Part shown: in pieces, positions 6,378-13,142 of the stretch
Layout of the letters: each line of letters begins with the position of its first letter
Position numbering within the stretch: position 1 is the first letter of the stretch
From: an uncultured Collinsella sp.
GTDB lineage: Bacteria; Actinomycetota; Coriobacteriia; Coriobacteriales; Coriobacteriaceae
Assembly (NCBI GenBank): GCA_958433005.1
Contig: CAUAWV010000049.1
Coordinates: 1-13,232 of the forward strand
Direction of reading: 5' to 3'
Length of the DNA stretch: 13,232 bases
The notes under the pieces: model-generated
Told to the model about the DNA's origin: nothing
What the model saw: only the letters and a program-made list of their open reading frames with translations
The model's database searches: none
Position numbers and translations under genes: made by a program

Positions 6378-7100
6378 ATGGCTTCAGATGCAAAAAAGAT
6401 TCTGCTGGTCGAGGATGAGAAGGCAATCCGTGATGCTGTCGCTGCCTATCTCGAGCGCGAGGGCTATTGGGTTGTGGGCGTCGGCGACGGCCAGTCCGCT
6501 ATCGAGGAGTTCGAGAAGCATCAGTTCGACCTGGTTGTGCTCGACCTTATGCTCCCCAAGATTCCCGGCGAGCGCGTTTGCCGCACTATTCGCGATACCT
6601 CGGATGTGCCCATTATTATGCTTACCGCCAAGGGTGAGATCGAGGACCGCATTATCGGCCTTGAGCTTGGTGCCGACGACTACCTGATTAAGCCGTTCTC
6701 TCCGCGCGAGCTCGTCGCCCGCGTCCGCGCCCTGTTCCGTCGTGCCCACCAGGCCGATGAGCCGGCCGTCGAGGTGCTCGACTTTGGCGATCTGGTCATT
6801 GACATCTCGGGCCACAAGATTTTGGTCGAGGGCAAGGAAGTCGACCTGACGGCTTCCGAGTTCAAGCTGCTCACCACGCTTGCCCGTCACCCCGGCCGCG
6901 TCTACAACCGCATGGAGCTGGTCGAGAAGGTGCTCGGCTACGACTTTGAGGGTTACGAGCGCACCATCGACAGCCACGTGAAGAACCTTCGCGCCAAGCT
7001 GGGCGACGACCCCAAGAAGCCCAAGTGGCTCTACACCGTCCACGGTGTCGGCTACCGCTTCGAGGCTCCGACCAAGACCGATAAGTCGGACGAGAAATAA
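6378..7100 (+). CDS. OmpR/PhoB-family response regulator
   Basis: 240 residues. The receiver domain (about 6-120) has the acidic pair E12/D13, phospho-acceptor D56 in VVLDLMLP, T83 and K105 in DYLIKPF. A winged-helix DNA-binding domain (about 134-229) has the typical LTASEFKLLTTLARHPGRV, TIDSHVKNLRAKLG and VHGVGYRF segments. It is a cytosolic transcription factor that should be phosphorylated by the kinase encoded 12 bp downstream. The ATG at 6378 is chosen because AGGGGGG (6364-6370) stands 7 nt before it; an in-frame TTG at 6357 would add seven residues but has no ribosome-binding site. The closest general type is BaeR-like, but the target genes cannot be read from the sequence. The neighbouring Tat lipoprotein and purC genes are candidates only by position. 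Confidence 0.96.
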   Translation: MASDAKKILLVEDEKAIRDAVAAYLEREGYWVVGVGDGQSAIEEFEKHQFDLVVLDLMLPKIPGERVCRTIRDTSDVPIIMLTAKGEIEDRIIGLELGADDYLIKPFSPRELVARVRALFRRAHQADEPAVEVLDFGDLVIDISGHKILVEGKEVDLTASEFKLLTTLARHPGRVYNRMELVEKVLGYDFEGYERTIDSHVKNLRAKLGDDPKKPKWLYTVHGVGYRFEAPTKTDKSDEK

Positions 7101-7112
7101 AGGAAATCACAT

Positions 7113-8678
7113 ATGACACCTGCGCGCTTTGAAATCGGGCAAAAGCATAAGCAGGAGAACGAGGCGGGTTCCAAGGCTAGTTGGAACACGCCTCGTTCCG
7201 ATTCACGGCCAACGATGAGCTATCCCTCGCGTATGGCCCTGGCTTTTGCCCTGACGTCGCTCATGACGGTATTGGTGCTGGTGGGCGTTGTCTCCGTTGT
7301 GTGGGGCACCGTCTTTTCGGATTACACGCGTTCCAATATCGTTGAGATCGCCAATTCTGCCGCCGAAAAGCTTGCGACGTCGTATGAGGAAAACGGCAAT
7401 TGGACTGCGGGCGAGCTGCGCACGGTCGCGACATCGAGTTTGGTGTCCGACGATTTGGGCATGCAGGTCGTCAACAAAAAGGGCGTTGTCGTCTATGACG
7501 ACTCATGGCCTTCGGCAAGTGCGACCGCCGATGTGCGCGAGAGCGAATCGACGTCGAGCAGCGCAAGCGGTAAAAAGGCCTCGCATAGTCCGGTTTCGTC
7601 GGCGCCCACCGACTCCGATAGCGTTGCCAACGTCGAAATCATAACGTCTTCCGGCGAGCATGTCGGACAGGTAAAGCTATGGGCGATCGGGTCCGACGCA
7701 CTGCTCACCAAGGCAGATTCTGCGTTTAGAGAGAAGACCTTTAACGCCATGGCCCTTGCTGCGGTTGTTGCCGTCTGCATCTCGGTCGTTATCGGATCGC
7801 TCATGTCGCGCATGCTCACCAAGCCGATTCATCGTATTACCAGCACGGCCAAGCAAATTCGCGATGGTGATCTATCAGCTCGCACGGGCTTGCGCGGCGA
7901 TGACGAAATCGATCAGCTGGGTGAGACCTTTGACGAGATGGCCACCTCGCTCGAGAAGGACATGAAGCACGAAAAGCGCCTGACCTCGGATGTCGCCCAT
8001 GAGCTTCGCACGCCGCTTATGGCCATGCTTGCAACGGTCGAGGCCATGCAGGACGGGGTGTATCCCACCGATGATGAGCATTTGGAAACCGTTGCTTCCG
8101 AGACGCGTCGCCTTGCCCGTCTGGTGCAGCAGATGCTCGACCTGTCGCGCATGGAAAACAGCACGGCGCCGCTCAACCTTGAGCCGGTAGACATGGTTCC
8201 CTTCGTGCGCTCCATCGTCAACGCCCAGGAGCGCCTGTTTGTCGACCGCGATCTGCGCTTGCGCTTTGCAGACGAGACCCAAGGTCACGACGATGTCGTC
8301 GAGGCCGACCCCGATATGATCACGCAATGCGTCATCAACCTCATGAGCAACGCCATGCGCTACACCCCCGAGGGCGGTTGGGTTGTGGTGTCGGTGCTCA
8401 GCGACCGCAAACATGTCAGCATTGCCGTTTCGGATACCGGTATCGGTATTGCCAAGGACGATCTGTCGCGCATTTTCGGTCGTTTTTGGCGTGCCGATGC
8501 CAGCCGCGCCCGCGAAGCTGGAGGCCTGGGCGTTGGCCTCGCCGTGACCAAGCAGATCGTCGAGCGTCACCATGGCTACATATCCGTGGAGTCGGAGCTT
8601 GGAAAGGGTACGACTTTTACAATTCATCTTCCCCGCGAGCACACGGCGGACGCGGCATCTACTACAATGGAGCACTAG
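7113..8678 (+). CDS. HAMP-domain sensor histidine kinase
   Basis: 521 residues. The order is a polar N-terminus (1-38), TM1 about 41-66, an extracytoplasmic region about 68-208, TM2 about 211-230, HAMP about 231-283, and a dimerisation domain with phospho-acceptor His296 in VAHELRTP. The ATP-binding domain has an N-box (NLMSNAMRYTP, N409/N413), D441 in DTGIGIA, an F-box (IFGRFWR) and a G2 box (GGLGVGLA, 470-477). All key residues are present, so it should be active. The sensor region holds a serine-rich low-complexity stretch (about 144-170), probably an unfolded linker. The ATG at 7113 has AAGGA 8 nt upstream; Met35 is a possible later start. It is cotranscribed with the response regulator. 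The signal is unknown. Confidence 0.95.
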   Translation: MTPARFEIGQKHKQENEAGSKASWNTPRSDSRPTMSYPSRMALAFALTSLMTVLVLVGVVSVVWGTVFSDYTRSNIVEIANSAAEKLATSYEENGNWTAGELRTVATSSLVSDDLGMQVVNKKGVVVYDDSWPSASATADVRESESTSSSASGKKASHSPVSSAPTDSDSVANVEIITSSGEHVGQVKLWAIGSDALLTKADSAFREKTFNAMALAAVVAVCISVVIGSLMSRMLTKPIHRITSTAKQIRDGDLSARTGLRGDDEIDQLGETFDEMATSLEKDMKHEKRLTSDVAHELRTPLMAMLATVEAMQDGVYPTDDEHLETVASETRRLARLVQQMLDLSRMENSTAPLNLEPVDMVPFVRSIVNAQERLFVDRDLRLRFADETQGHDDVVEADPDMITQCVINLMSNAMRYTPEGGWVVVSVLSDRKHVSIAVSDTGIGIAKDDLSRIFGRFWRADASRAREAGGLGVGLAVTKQIVERHHGYISVESELGKGTTFTIHLPREHTADAASTTMEH

Positions 8679-8736
8679 CTTTTCGCTATTCGGTGAAGGA
8701 GGGGCCGCGTCCCTGCCGCTCCGAGTTTGCGAAAAC

Positions 8737-8756
8737 ATGCGGGAAAGAACCCGCAT
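8737..8756 (+). promoter_or_regulatory. Hairpin in the purC leader
   Basis: A perfect 7-bp stem ATGCGGG / CCCGCAT with loop AAAGAA lies 31 bp before the purC start. It is followed by TTTC rather than a clean T-run, so it is at best a weak terminator of the kinase operon or a leader fold of purC. Confidence 0.4.
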
Positions 8757-8787
8757 TTCTGTCGTATTTAGGTAAGGAGTGACTCAC

Positions 8788-9675
8788 GTGACAACGATGG
8801 AGCGTCGTCCGGATTCCCGTGGCAAGGTTCGTGATATCTACGATGCCGGTGAAAACCTGCTGATGGTCGCCACCGACCGCATTTCTGCGTTCGACTTCAT
8901 TCTTCCCGACGAGATTCCGTTTAAGGGAGAGGTGCTCAATCGCATCTCGGCATTCTGGTTTGATAAGTTTGCCGACATCGTCCCCAACCATCTCGTTTCC
9001 ATCGACCCGGCGGATTTCCCCGAGGAGTTTGCTGAGTATCGTGACTACCTCGCTGGCCGCGCCATGCTGGTTAAAAAGGCCCAAACGATTCCTATCGAGT
9101 GCATCGTCCGCGGCTATCTGACCGGTTCGGGCAAGAAGACCTACGACGAGAACGGCACCGTCTGCGGCATCCAGCTGCCTGAGGGCCTGACCGAGGCTTC
9201 CAAGCTTCCCGAGCCGCTGTTCACGCCGTCCACGAAGGCCGAGATCGGTGACCACGACGAGAACATCTCGTTCGAGCGTTGCTGCGAGATCGTGGGCGAG
9301 GACATCGCCACGCAGATTCGCGACCTTTCCCTCAAGATCTACAAGGCTGCCGCCGAGTATGCAGCGACCCGTGGCATCATCATTGCCGACACCAAGTTCG
9401 AGTTCGGTGTCATCGATGGCAAGGTTACGCTGATCGACGAGTGCCTCACGCCCGACTCCAGCCGTTTCTGGCCTGCCGCCAGCTACGAGGAGGGCAAGAT
9501 CCAGCCCAGCTACGACAAGCAATTCGTCCGCAATTGGCTCAAAGCCAACTGGGATATGACGGGGGAGACCCCGCATCTGCCCGCCGAGGTCATCGATGGC
9601 ACGTCCGAGCGCTATCGCGAGGCCTTCCAGATCATCACGGGCTCCCAGTTCACAAGCATGAAGGAGAACGCATAA
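8788..9675 (+). CDS. purC: SAICAR synthetase (phosphoribosylaminoimidazole-succinocarboxamide synthase)
   Basis: 295 residues, cytosolic. It joins CAIR and aspartate with ATP to form SAICAR, the substrate of PurB encoded at 516. Motifs are RGKVRDIYD (11-19), DRISAFDF (30-37), the family signature IPIECIVRGYLTGSG (101-115), ADTKFEFG (200-207) and IDECLTPDSSRF (216-227). The length fits the longer PurC type related to yeast Ade1. The GTG at 8788 is chosen because AAGGAG (8774-8779) stands 8 nt before it; an in-frame GTG at 8779 overlaps that site and an ATG at 8797 is too far from it. A 109-bp gap separates it from the kinase gene. The next gene starts immediately after its stop, and that gene's ribosome-binding site lies inside the end of purC. 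Confidence 0.96.
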   Translation: MTTMERRPDSRGKVRDIYDAGENLLMVATDRISAFDFILPDEIPFKGEVLNRISAFWFDKFADIVPNHLVSIDPADFPEEFAEYRDYLAGRAMLVKKAQTIPIECIVRGYLTGSGKKTYDENGTVCGIQLPEGLTEASKLPEPLFTPSTKAEIGDHDENISFERCCEIVGEDIATQIRDLSLKIYKAAAEYAATRGIIIADTKFEFGVIDGKVTLIDECLTPDSSRFWPAASYEEGKIQPSYDKQFVRNWLKANWDMTGETPHLPAEVIDGTSERYREAFQIITGSQFTSMKENA

Positions 9676-10251
9676 GTGAGTACCCGTAGCGCCACGAACA
9701 AGCGCACGCAATCCCACGAGGTTACCGGGGTTGCGCGCAAGTCCGCTGCATCCGCCAAGCCCGCCCGTCAGGCAGCGAGCTCTGTCCGCGTCGTGCCGGC
9801 TTCGTCTAAGGCACGCCGCAAAGAGCTCGAGAAGGGCGAGAACCTCGAGGGCCTCTCTAAAGAGGAGAAGCGCGCCCGCAAGGCTAAGCAGCGCGCCAAG
9901 GAGGATCGCATCTACACGGTGTCGAATATCCTTCTCAAGCAGGATGAGGACTACACCAAGCGCCGCCGCATCTGGTGGGCCGTGCTCACTATCGGCATGG
10001 TGCTCGTCGTGGCCATTTGGGCTTCGCTGTACTTCGCTCCCGCTGGCATGGTGTCCAGCCCTGTCCAGATGGTCGGCATCGTTTTGTCCTACGTCGTCAT
10101 TTTGGGTGACTTCATCTACGACTTCGTTCGTATTCGTCCCCTGCGCAACATGTACCGCACGCAGGCCGAGGGCATGTCCGAGAACAAGCTCAACGCCCTT
10201 ATCGAGCGCTCGGCTGCCGAGGAGGACAAGAAGGACTCCAAGAAGAAGTAG
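9676..10251 (+). CDS. Small basic membrane protein with two TM helices, function unknown
   Basis: 191 residues. A long basic, alanine/serine-rich N-terminal region (1-80, with the charged stretch SKEEKRARKAKQRAKEDR at 61-78) is followed by TM1 (about 99-120), a short loop, TM2 (about 130-152) and a charged C-terminal tail ending DSKKK. Both ends probably face the cytosol. No family is recognised and no catalytic motif is seen. The GTG at 9676 directly follows the purC stop; AAGGAG (9661-9666), inside the purC end, is its ribosome-binding site, 9 nt away. The gene is therefore translated from the purC mRNA and ends at the terminator at 10282. The link to purine synthesis may be positional only. 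Confidence 0.85.
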   Translation: MSTRSATNKRTQSHEVTGVARKSAASAKPARQAASSVRVVPASSKARRKELEKGENLEGLSKEEKRARKAKQRAKEDRIYTVSNILLKQDEDYTKRRRIWWAVLTIGMVLVVAIWASLYFAPAGMVSSPVQMVGIVLSYVVILGDFIYDFVRIRPLRNMYRTQAEGMSENKLNALIERSAAEEDKKDSKKK

Positions 10252-10281
10252 CGTTTGCATGCATACTTATCGCTAAGATAT

Positions 10282-10312
10282 AAGGCGCGTCGTTTTTGCG
10301 GCGCGCCTTTTT
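10282..10312 (+). terminator. Rho-independent terminator after the purC operon
   Basis: An 11-bp stem AAGGCGCGTCG / CGGCGCGCCTT (one G-T pair) with loop TTTTTG is followed by a T-run. It ends the purC-membrane protein unit. Confidence 0.9.
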
Positions 10313-10340
10313 ACTGTTCTATAGATAGATGGAGTGGCAC

Positions 10341-11621
10341 ATGATTCGAGCTGCCCTGACGGTCGAAGAGGCTCTGGAGGGCATGAAGGCCCTAGAGCCC
10401 AAGATTAAAAACTATGCGCGCCTGGTTGTCCGCAAGGGCGTAAACGTCAAGCCCGGTCAGGAGGTTGTCGTTCAGTCTCCGGTCGAGTGCGCGCCGTTTG
10501 CGCGCGTGGTGGTCGCGGAGGCCTATGCCTCCGGTGCCGGTCACGTGACGGTTATTTGGGCCGATGACGCCGTGACGAGGCTCACGTACGAGCATGTCGA
10601 GAAAAGCTATTTTGAGCAGACGCCCGAGTGGAAGCGCCTGCAGCTTGATTCACTGGCCCAGGATGGTGCCTGCTTTATCTTTATCGAGGGTGCGGACCCT
10701 GCCGCTCTTAAGGGCATCGATCCCGCTAAGCCTGCTGCAGCTTCTAAGGCAAGGAACACGCAGTGCAAGGTCTTCCGCCGCGGACTGGACTACAACATCA
10801 ACCCGTGGTGCATCGCCGGCGCGCCGGTCGTTGCCTGGGCGCGCGAGGTGTTCCCGGGAGACGCCGATGAGGTTGCAATCTATAAGCTGTGGAATGCGAT
10901 TCTGCATACCGCTCGCGCCGATGGCCAGGACCCGGAGAGCGACTGGGAACTCCATGACGCCGCATTCGAAAAGAACCTGCGTTTCCTGAACGACAATCGT
11001 TTCGACTACCTGCATTACACCTCGGCAAATGGAACCGATCTGACGATTGGCATGACGAAAGGTCACGAGTGGGCCGGCGGCAAGGGCAAGACGCCCGATG
11101 GGCACCCCTTCTTCCCCAACATTCCCACCGAGGAAGTCTTCACCTCGCCTGATCGTATGCGTGCCGACGGTATCGTGTATTCGGCTATGCCGCTCATTCA
11201 CCACGGTAACAAGGTTGACGATTTTTGGATTAAGTTCGAGGCGGGCCGCGTAGTGGACTACGATGCCCGCGTGGGTAAGGCGACGCTTGCGAGCATTATT
11301 GACACCGATGAAGGTGCCGCTCATCTGGGTGAGGTCGCGCTTATCTCCAAGAACACGCCGATCCGTGAAAGTGGCGTTCTATTCTATGACACGCTCTATG
11401 ATGAGAACGCTAGCTGCCATCTCGCGCTGGGTGTCGGTTTCCCCGAATGCATCGAGGGTGGGTATGACATGTCCAAGGAGGAGCTCCTGGAGCATGGCGT
11501 TAACGTCTCGAGCACGCACGTCGATTTTATGATCGGCACGGACGATATCGATATTACGGGCATTACGCCTGATGGACGTGAAGTTGTGATTTTCCAGAAC
11601 GGCCAATGGAGTTGGGAATAG
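10341..11621 (+). CDS. M29-family metalloaminopeptidase
   Basis: 426 residues, cytosolic, with no signal peptide. It matches the thermophilic/AmpS-type aminopeptidase family M29, which removes N-terminal residues from peptides using two metal ions. Candidate metal ligands are visible in family positions: Glu264/265 in NIPTEEVFTSP, Glu331 in HLGEVAL, His360 in ASCHLALG, and His393/Asp395 in THVDFMIG. The N-terminal region has the usual KNYARLVVRKGVNVKPGQEV block. The ATG at 10341 is preferred because GGAG (10331-10334) stands 6 nt upstream; an ATG at 10329 would add four residues but has no ribosome-binding site. The gene stands alone between the purC-operon terminator and tRNA-Lys; the probable -35 of the tRNA promoter lies inside its last codons. 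Confidence 0.94.
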   Translation: MIRAALTVEEALEGMKALEPKIKNYARLVVRKGVNVKPGQEVVVQSPVECAPFARVVVAEAYASGAGHVTVIWADDAVTRLTYEHVEKSYFEQTPEWKRLQLDSLAQDGACFIFIEGADPAALKGIDPAKPAAASKARNTQCKVFRRGLDYNINPWCIAGAPVVAWAREVFPGDADEVAIYKLWNAILHTARADGQDPESDWELHDAAFEKNLRFLNDNRFDYLHYTSANGTDLTIGMTKGHEWAGGKGKTPDGHPFFPNIPTEEVFTSPDRMRADGIVYSAMPLIHHGNKVDDFWIKFEAGRVVDYDARVGKATLASIIDTDEGAAHLGEVALISKNTPIRESGVLFYDTLYDENASCHLALGVGFPECIEGGYDMSKEELLEHGVNVSSTHVDFMIGTDDIDITGITPDGREVVIFQNGQWSWE

Positions 11622-11640
11622 CCCCAGACCGTGGTACAAT
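11612..11640 (+). promoter_or_regulatory. Promoter of tRNA-Lys
   Basis: -35 TTGGGA (11612-11617) and -10 TACAAT (11635-11640) are separated by 17 bp, 9 bp before the tRNA start. The -35 overlaps the end of the aminopeptidase coding sequence, whose stop is at 11619-11621. Confidence 0.7.
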
Positions 11641-11649
11641 GCCACCCGC

Positions 11650-11725
11650 GGGCCGTTAGCTCAGCTGGCAGAGCAGGGGACTTTTAATCCCAAGGTCCAG
11701 GGTTCGAACCCCTGACGGCCCACCA
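11650..11725 (+). tRNA. tRNA-Lys(TTT)
   Basis: A complete 76-nt cloverleaf. Acceptor GGGCCGT (11650-11656) pairs fully with ACGGCCC (11715-11721). The D-arm contains AGCTCAGCTGGCAGAGC. The anticodon loop CTTTTAA (11681-11687) has TTT at 11683-11685. The T-arm is CAGGG-TTCGAAC-CCCTG (11698-11714), discriminator A11722 and encoded CCA 11723-11725. One G-A mismatch closes the anticodon stem. It has its own promoter and terminator. Confidence 0.97.
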
Positions 11726-11735
11726 TAGAATAGAA

Positions 11736-11765
11736 AAGCGACTGGCGGATGCCGGCCGCTTTTTT
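11736..11765 (+). terminator. Rho-independent terminator after tRNA-Lys
   Basis: Stem AAGCGACTGGC / GCCGGCCGCTT with one A-C mismatch and one T-G pair, loop GGAT, then six T. It starts 11 nt after the tRNA CCA. A relative of this terminator with the same preceding sequence recurs at 12900. Confidence 0.88.
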
Positions 11766-11778
11766 GTTGCCGCGACAT

Positions 11779-11900
11779 GGGTTCGAACCCGAAAGGGCGC
11801 GGAGCTGAGTAAACGCGTGAGCGTTTGCCAGCGCAGCGCGCAAGGCGCGAAGCGCCGCAGCGGCCGTCTGCAGAGCAGGCCGAACCTCTGACGGCCCACC
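11779..11900. repeat. Hairpin-rich element ending in a copy of the tRNA-Lys 3' end
   Basis: This has the same layout as 146-281. It begins with the T-arm palindrome GGGTTCGAACCC (11779-11790), which also occurs in the tRNA (11700-11711). Hairpins AAACGC-GTGA-GCGTTT (11811-11826) and GGCGC-GAA-GCGCC (11844-11856, with a GCGAAGC core) follow. It ends at 11881-11900, a 20-bp sequence that differs at one base from the tRNA-Lys 3' end (11705-11724). The two copies of that end are 176 bp apart. The traX start codon lies 18 bp further on. No protein gene is supported inside the element. Confidence 0.7.
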
Positions 11901-11918
11901 CAAAGAAAGGAAAACGAA

Positions 11919-12716
11919 ATGAAAACAGATAGATACGGAATTAGCGGCAGCACATTAAAGATAATAGCGGCCATTTCGATGGTTCTCGATCATGTAAGCA
12001 GGATCGTCCTGACCAATGGAATCATGACTCACGCATCGTACAATCAGATATCAGACGAACAGTGGGCGATTCTAAGCGAGGCTTCGGATGTGCTTCATGT
12101 TCTTGGCAGAATTGCATTTCCCTTATTTTGCTTTTTGATAGTTGAGGGATTTTTGCATACTCATGACATAAAGAGGTACCTGCGAAATATGCTTGTCTTC
12201 GCAATCATTGCGGAGCCCATATACGATTTCGTTCAAACCGGGCAACTATTTGACCTTCGGCAACAAAATGTTATGTGTGAGCTCCTGCTTTGCTTGGTCT
12301 TCTTGATAATTCTGGAAAAGATACAAAGCCTTTCAAAATGGAAGAGGTACATCGCAGAAACTGCTCTGATTGTTTTGACAGCACTGGCAGCTGAATACAC
12401 TAAACTAGATGGCGGTGTGTATGGCATTCTGCTTGTGGCTGCATTCTATTTATTCCACGACAGCAAGGCCAAGATGTTCTTTGCTGCAGTATGCGCAGTG
12501 CTCCTTTCGTCATGCCATATAGTTGGCGGCGGATTTGAGTTTGCTACAGCTAATATATTTAATCCTGATGTTGCTGCCGCGGTCGTTTCGTTGCTGCTTA
12601 TCAATCTTTATAATGGCAAGCGAGGGCTGAAGCTCAAATATTTCTTCTACATTTTCTATCCGGCTCATCTTGCTCTGCTTTATGGTGTCTCACTTATTGT
12701 TTTGAACTGTCTTTAA
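11919..12716 (+). CDS. TraX-family membrane protein
   Basis: 265 residues with about seven to eight hydrophobic segments. The opening STLKIIAAISMVLDHVSR, the segment RIAFPLFCFLIVEGF with the following KRYLRNMLVFAIIAEPIYD, and the end KYFFYIFYPAHLALLYG are typical of the TraX family (Pfam TraX). F-plasmid TraX N-acetylates pilin, and chromosomal relatives are thought to be membrane acyltransferases of unknown substrate, so the exact role here is open. AAAGG (11906-11910) precedes the ATG by 8 nt. The gene is visibly richer in A/T than its neighbours and uses codons such as ATA, AGA and TTA, suggesting later acquisition. It is bracketed by two copies of a tRNA-Lys-type terminator/T-arm sequence (from 11724 and from 12890). 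No terminator directly follows its stop. Confidence 0.88.
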   Translation: MKTDRYGISGSTLKIIAAISMVLDHVSRIVLTNGIMTHASYNQISDEQWAILSEASDVLHVLGRIAFPLFCFLIVEGFLHTHDIKRYLRNMLVFAIIAEPIYDFVQTGQLFDLRQQNVMCELLLCLVFLIILEKIQSLSKWKRYIAETALIVLTALAAEYTKLDGGVYGILLVAAFYLFHDSKAKMFFAAVCAVLLSSCHIVGGGFEFATANIFNPDVAAAVVSLLLINLYNGKRGLKLKYFFYIFYPAHLALLYGVSLIVLNCL

Positions 12717-12889
12717 AAACTCTCAAACAAGTCTCTGAAAGCAGAACTAAATTGACCCTAAGACTGCTTGTGAATTTCCGGAAGACCTGTGAGATACGAG
12801 GATAGACAACGAGGGCTGTAGAAAGATGCTTCGAAAGCATGAATGGCAGCGAGAAAATGAGTTCGGAAGAACCCCTCTGGATGCTCCAG
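12717..12889. other. Gene-free stretch after traX with small hairpins
   Basis: No credible gene is seen. It holds ATGCTT-CGA-AAGCAT (12826-12840), GTTC-GGAA-GAAC (12861-12872) and CTGGA-TGC-TCCAG (12877-12889). The stretch GAACCCCTC...CTCCA just before 12890 loosely resembles the tRNA-Lys 3' end at the same position relative to the repeated terminator and may be a decayed copy, but I cannot build a tRNA from it. Confidence 0.45.
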
Positions 12890-12956
12890 CATAGAATAGA
12901 AAGCGATCGGCTCCGGCTGGTCGCTTTTTTGTTACCGATGCACGGTTCGAACCCGA
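12890..12956 (+). repeat. Second copy of the tRNA-Lys-type flank: leader, terminator and T-arm sequence
   Basis: CATAGAATAGAAA (12890-12902) is identical to 11724-11736. A terminator follows, then CGGTTCGAACCCG (12943-12955), placed 12 bp after the T-run, as at 11779 and at 146. There is no intact tRNA in front of it. The two copies are 1,166 bp apart and enclose traX. Confidence 0.75.
12900..12930 (+). terminator. Rho-independent terminator beyond traX
   Basis: A 12-bp stem AAAGCGATCGGC / GCTGGTCGCTTT (two G-T pairs) with loop TCCG, followed by T's. It could end the traX transcript although it lies 184 bp past the stop. It is a diverged relative of the tRNA-Lys terminator at 11736. Confidence 0.85.
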
Positions 12957-12957
12957 A

Positions 12958-13122
12958 CTTCTATATATAGGAACGCTTGGCGAACAAAACCTGCCTTTTA
13001 CCGACGGGAAACAAATAGCCGATGCTTTTGGAGTAAAGTGGCGCTCCAGAGATGACCGATGCCTCAACATCTATAAACCAGCTGGTCACCGCCAATATCA
13101 GAAGCTGATGCTTCAGTTATAA
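12958..13122 (+). pseudogene. 5'-truncated reading frame, family not recognised
   Basis: An open frame of 54 codons ends at TAA 13120-13122 and reads LLYIGTLGEQNLPFTDG, then KQIADAFGVKWRSRDDR, then CLNIYKPAGHRQYQKLMLQL. The composition looks like a real protein C-terminus. The frame stays open back to 12895 but contains no usable start codon with a ribosome-binding site, and its coding-like part begins right at the end of the T-arm sequence (12943-12955). I infer that the 5' part was lost at that junction. Base composition resembles traX rather than the core genes. It could also be a chance frame. Confidence 0.4.
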
Positions 13123-13142
13123 CCTCAGTGACGTGACTGAGG
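13123..13142. other. Hairpin after the truncated frame
   Basis: A perfect 7-bp stem CCTCAGT / ACTGAGG with loop GACGTG begins directly after the TAA at 13120-13122. There is no T-run on either strand, so it is not a standard terminator. Confidence 0.5.

Noticed and set aside
8737..8775. A 12-codon leader peptide MRERTRISVVFR upstream of purC.
   Set aside because: There is no ribosome-binding site at a usable distance from its ATG, and no run of regulatory codons; it overlaps the hairpin by chance.
8686..10260. Very long - strand open frame across purC and the membrane-protein gene.
   Set aside because: It spans two + strand genes and their junction, is low in complexity and rich in Leu/Ala/Gly/Asp as expected for an antisense frame, and has no recognisable domain.
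12841..12890. A decayed second tRNA before the terminator at 12900.
   Set aside because: It ends in CTCCAG and shares GAACCCCT with tRNA-Lys, but no acceptor, D-arm or anticodon arm can be built; kept only as a possible remnant.
12747..13070. A - strand 107-codon open frame after traX.
   Set aside because: It runs through the terminator hairpin and T-arm repeat, has no ribosome-binding site, and shows no family resemblance.
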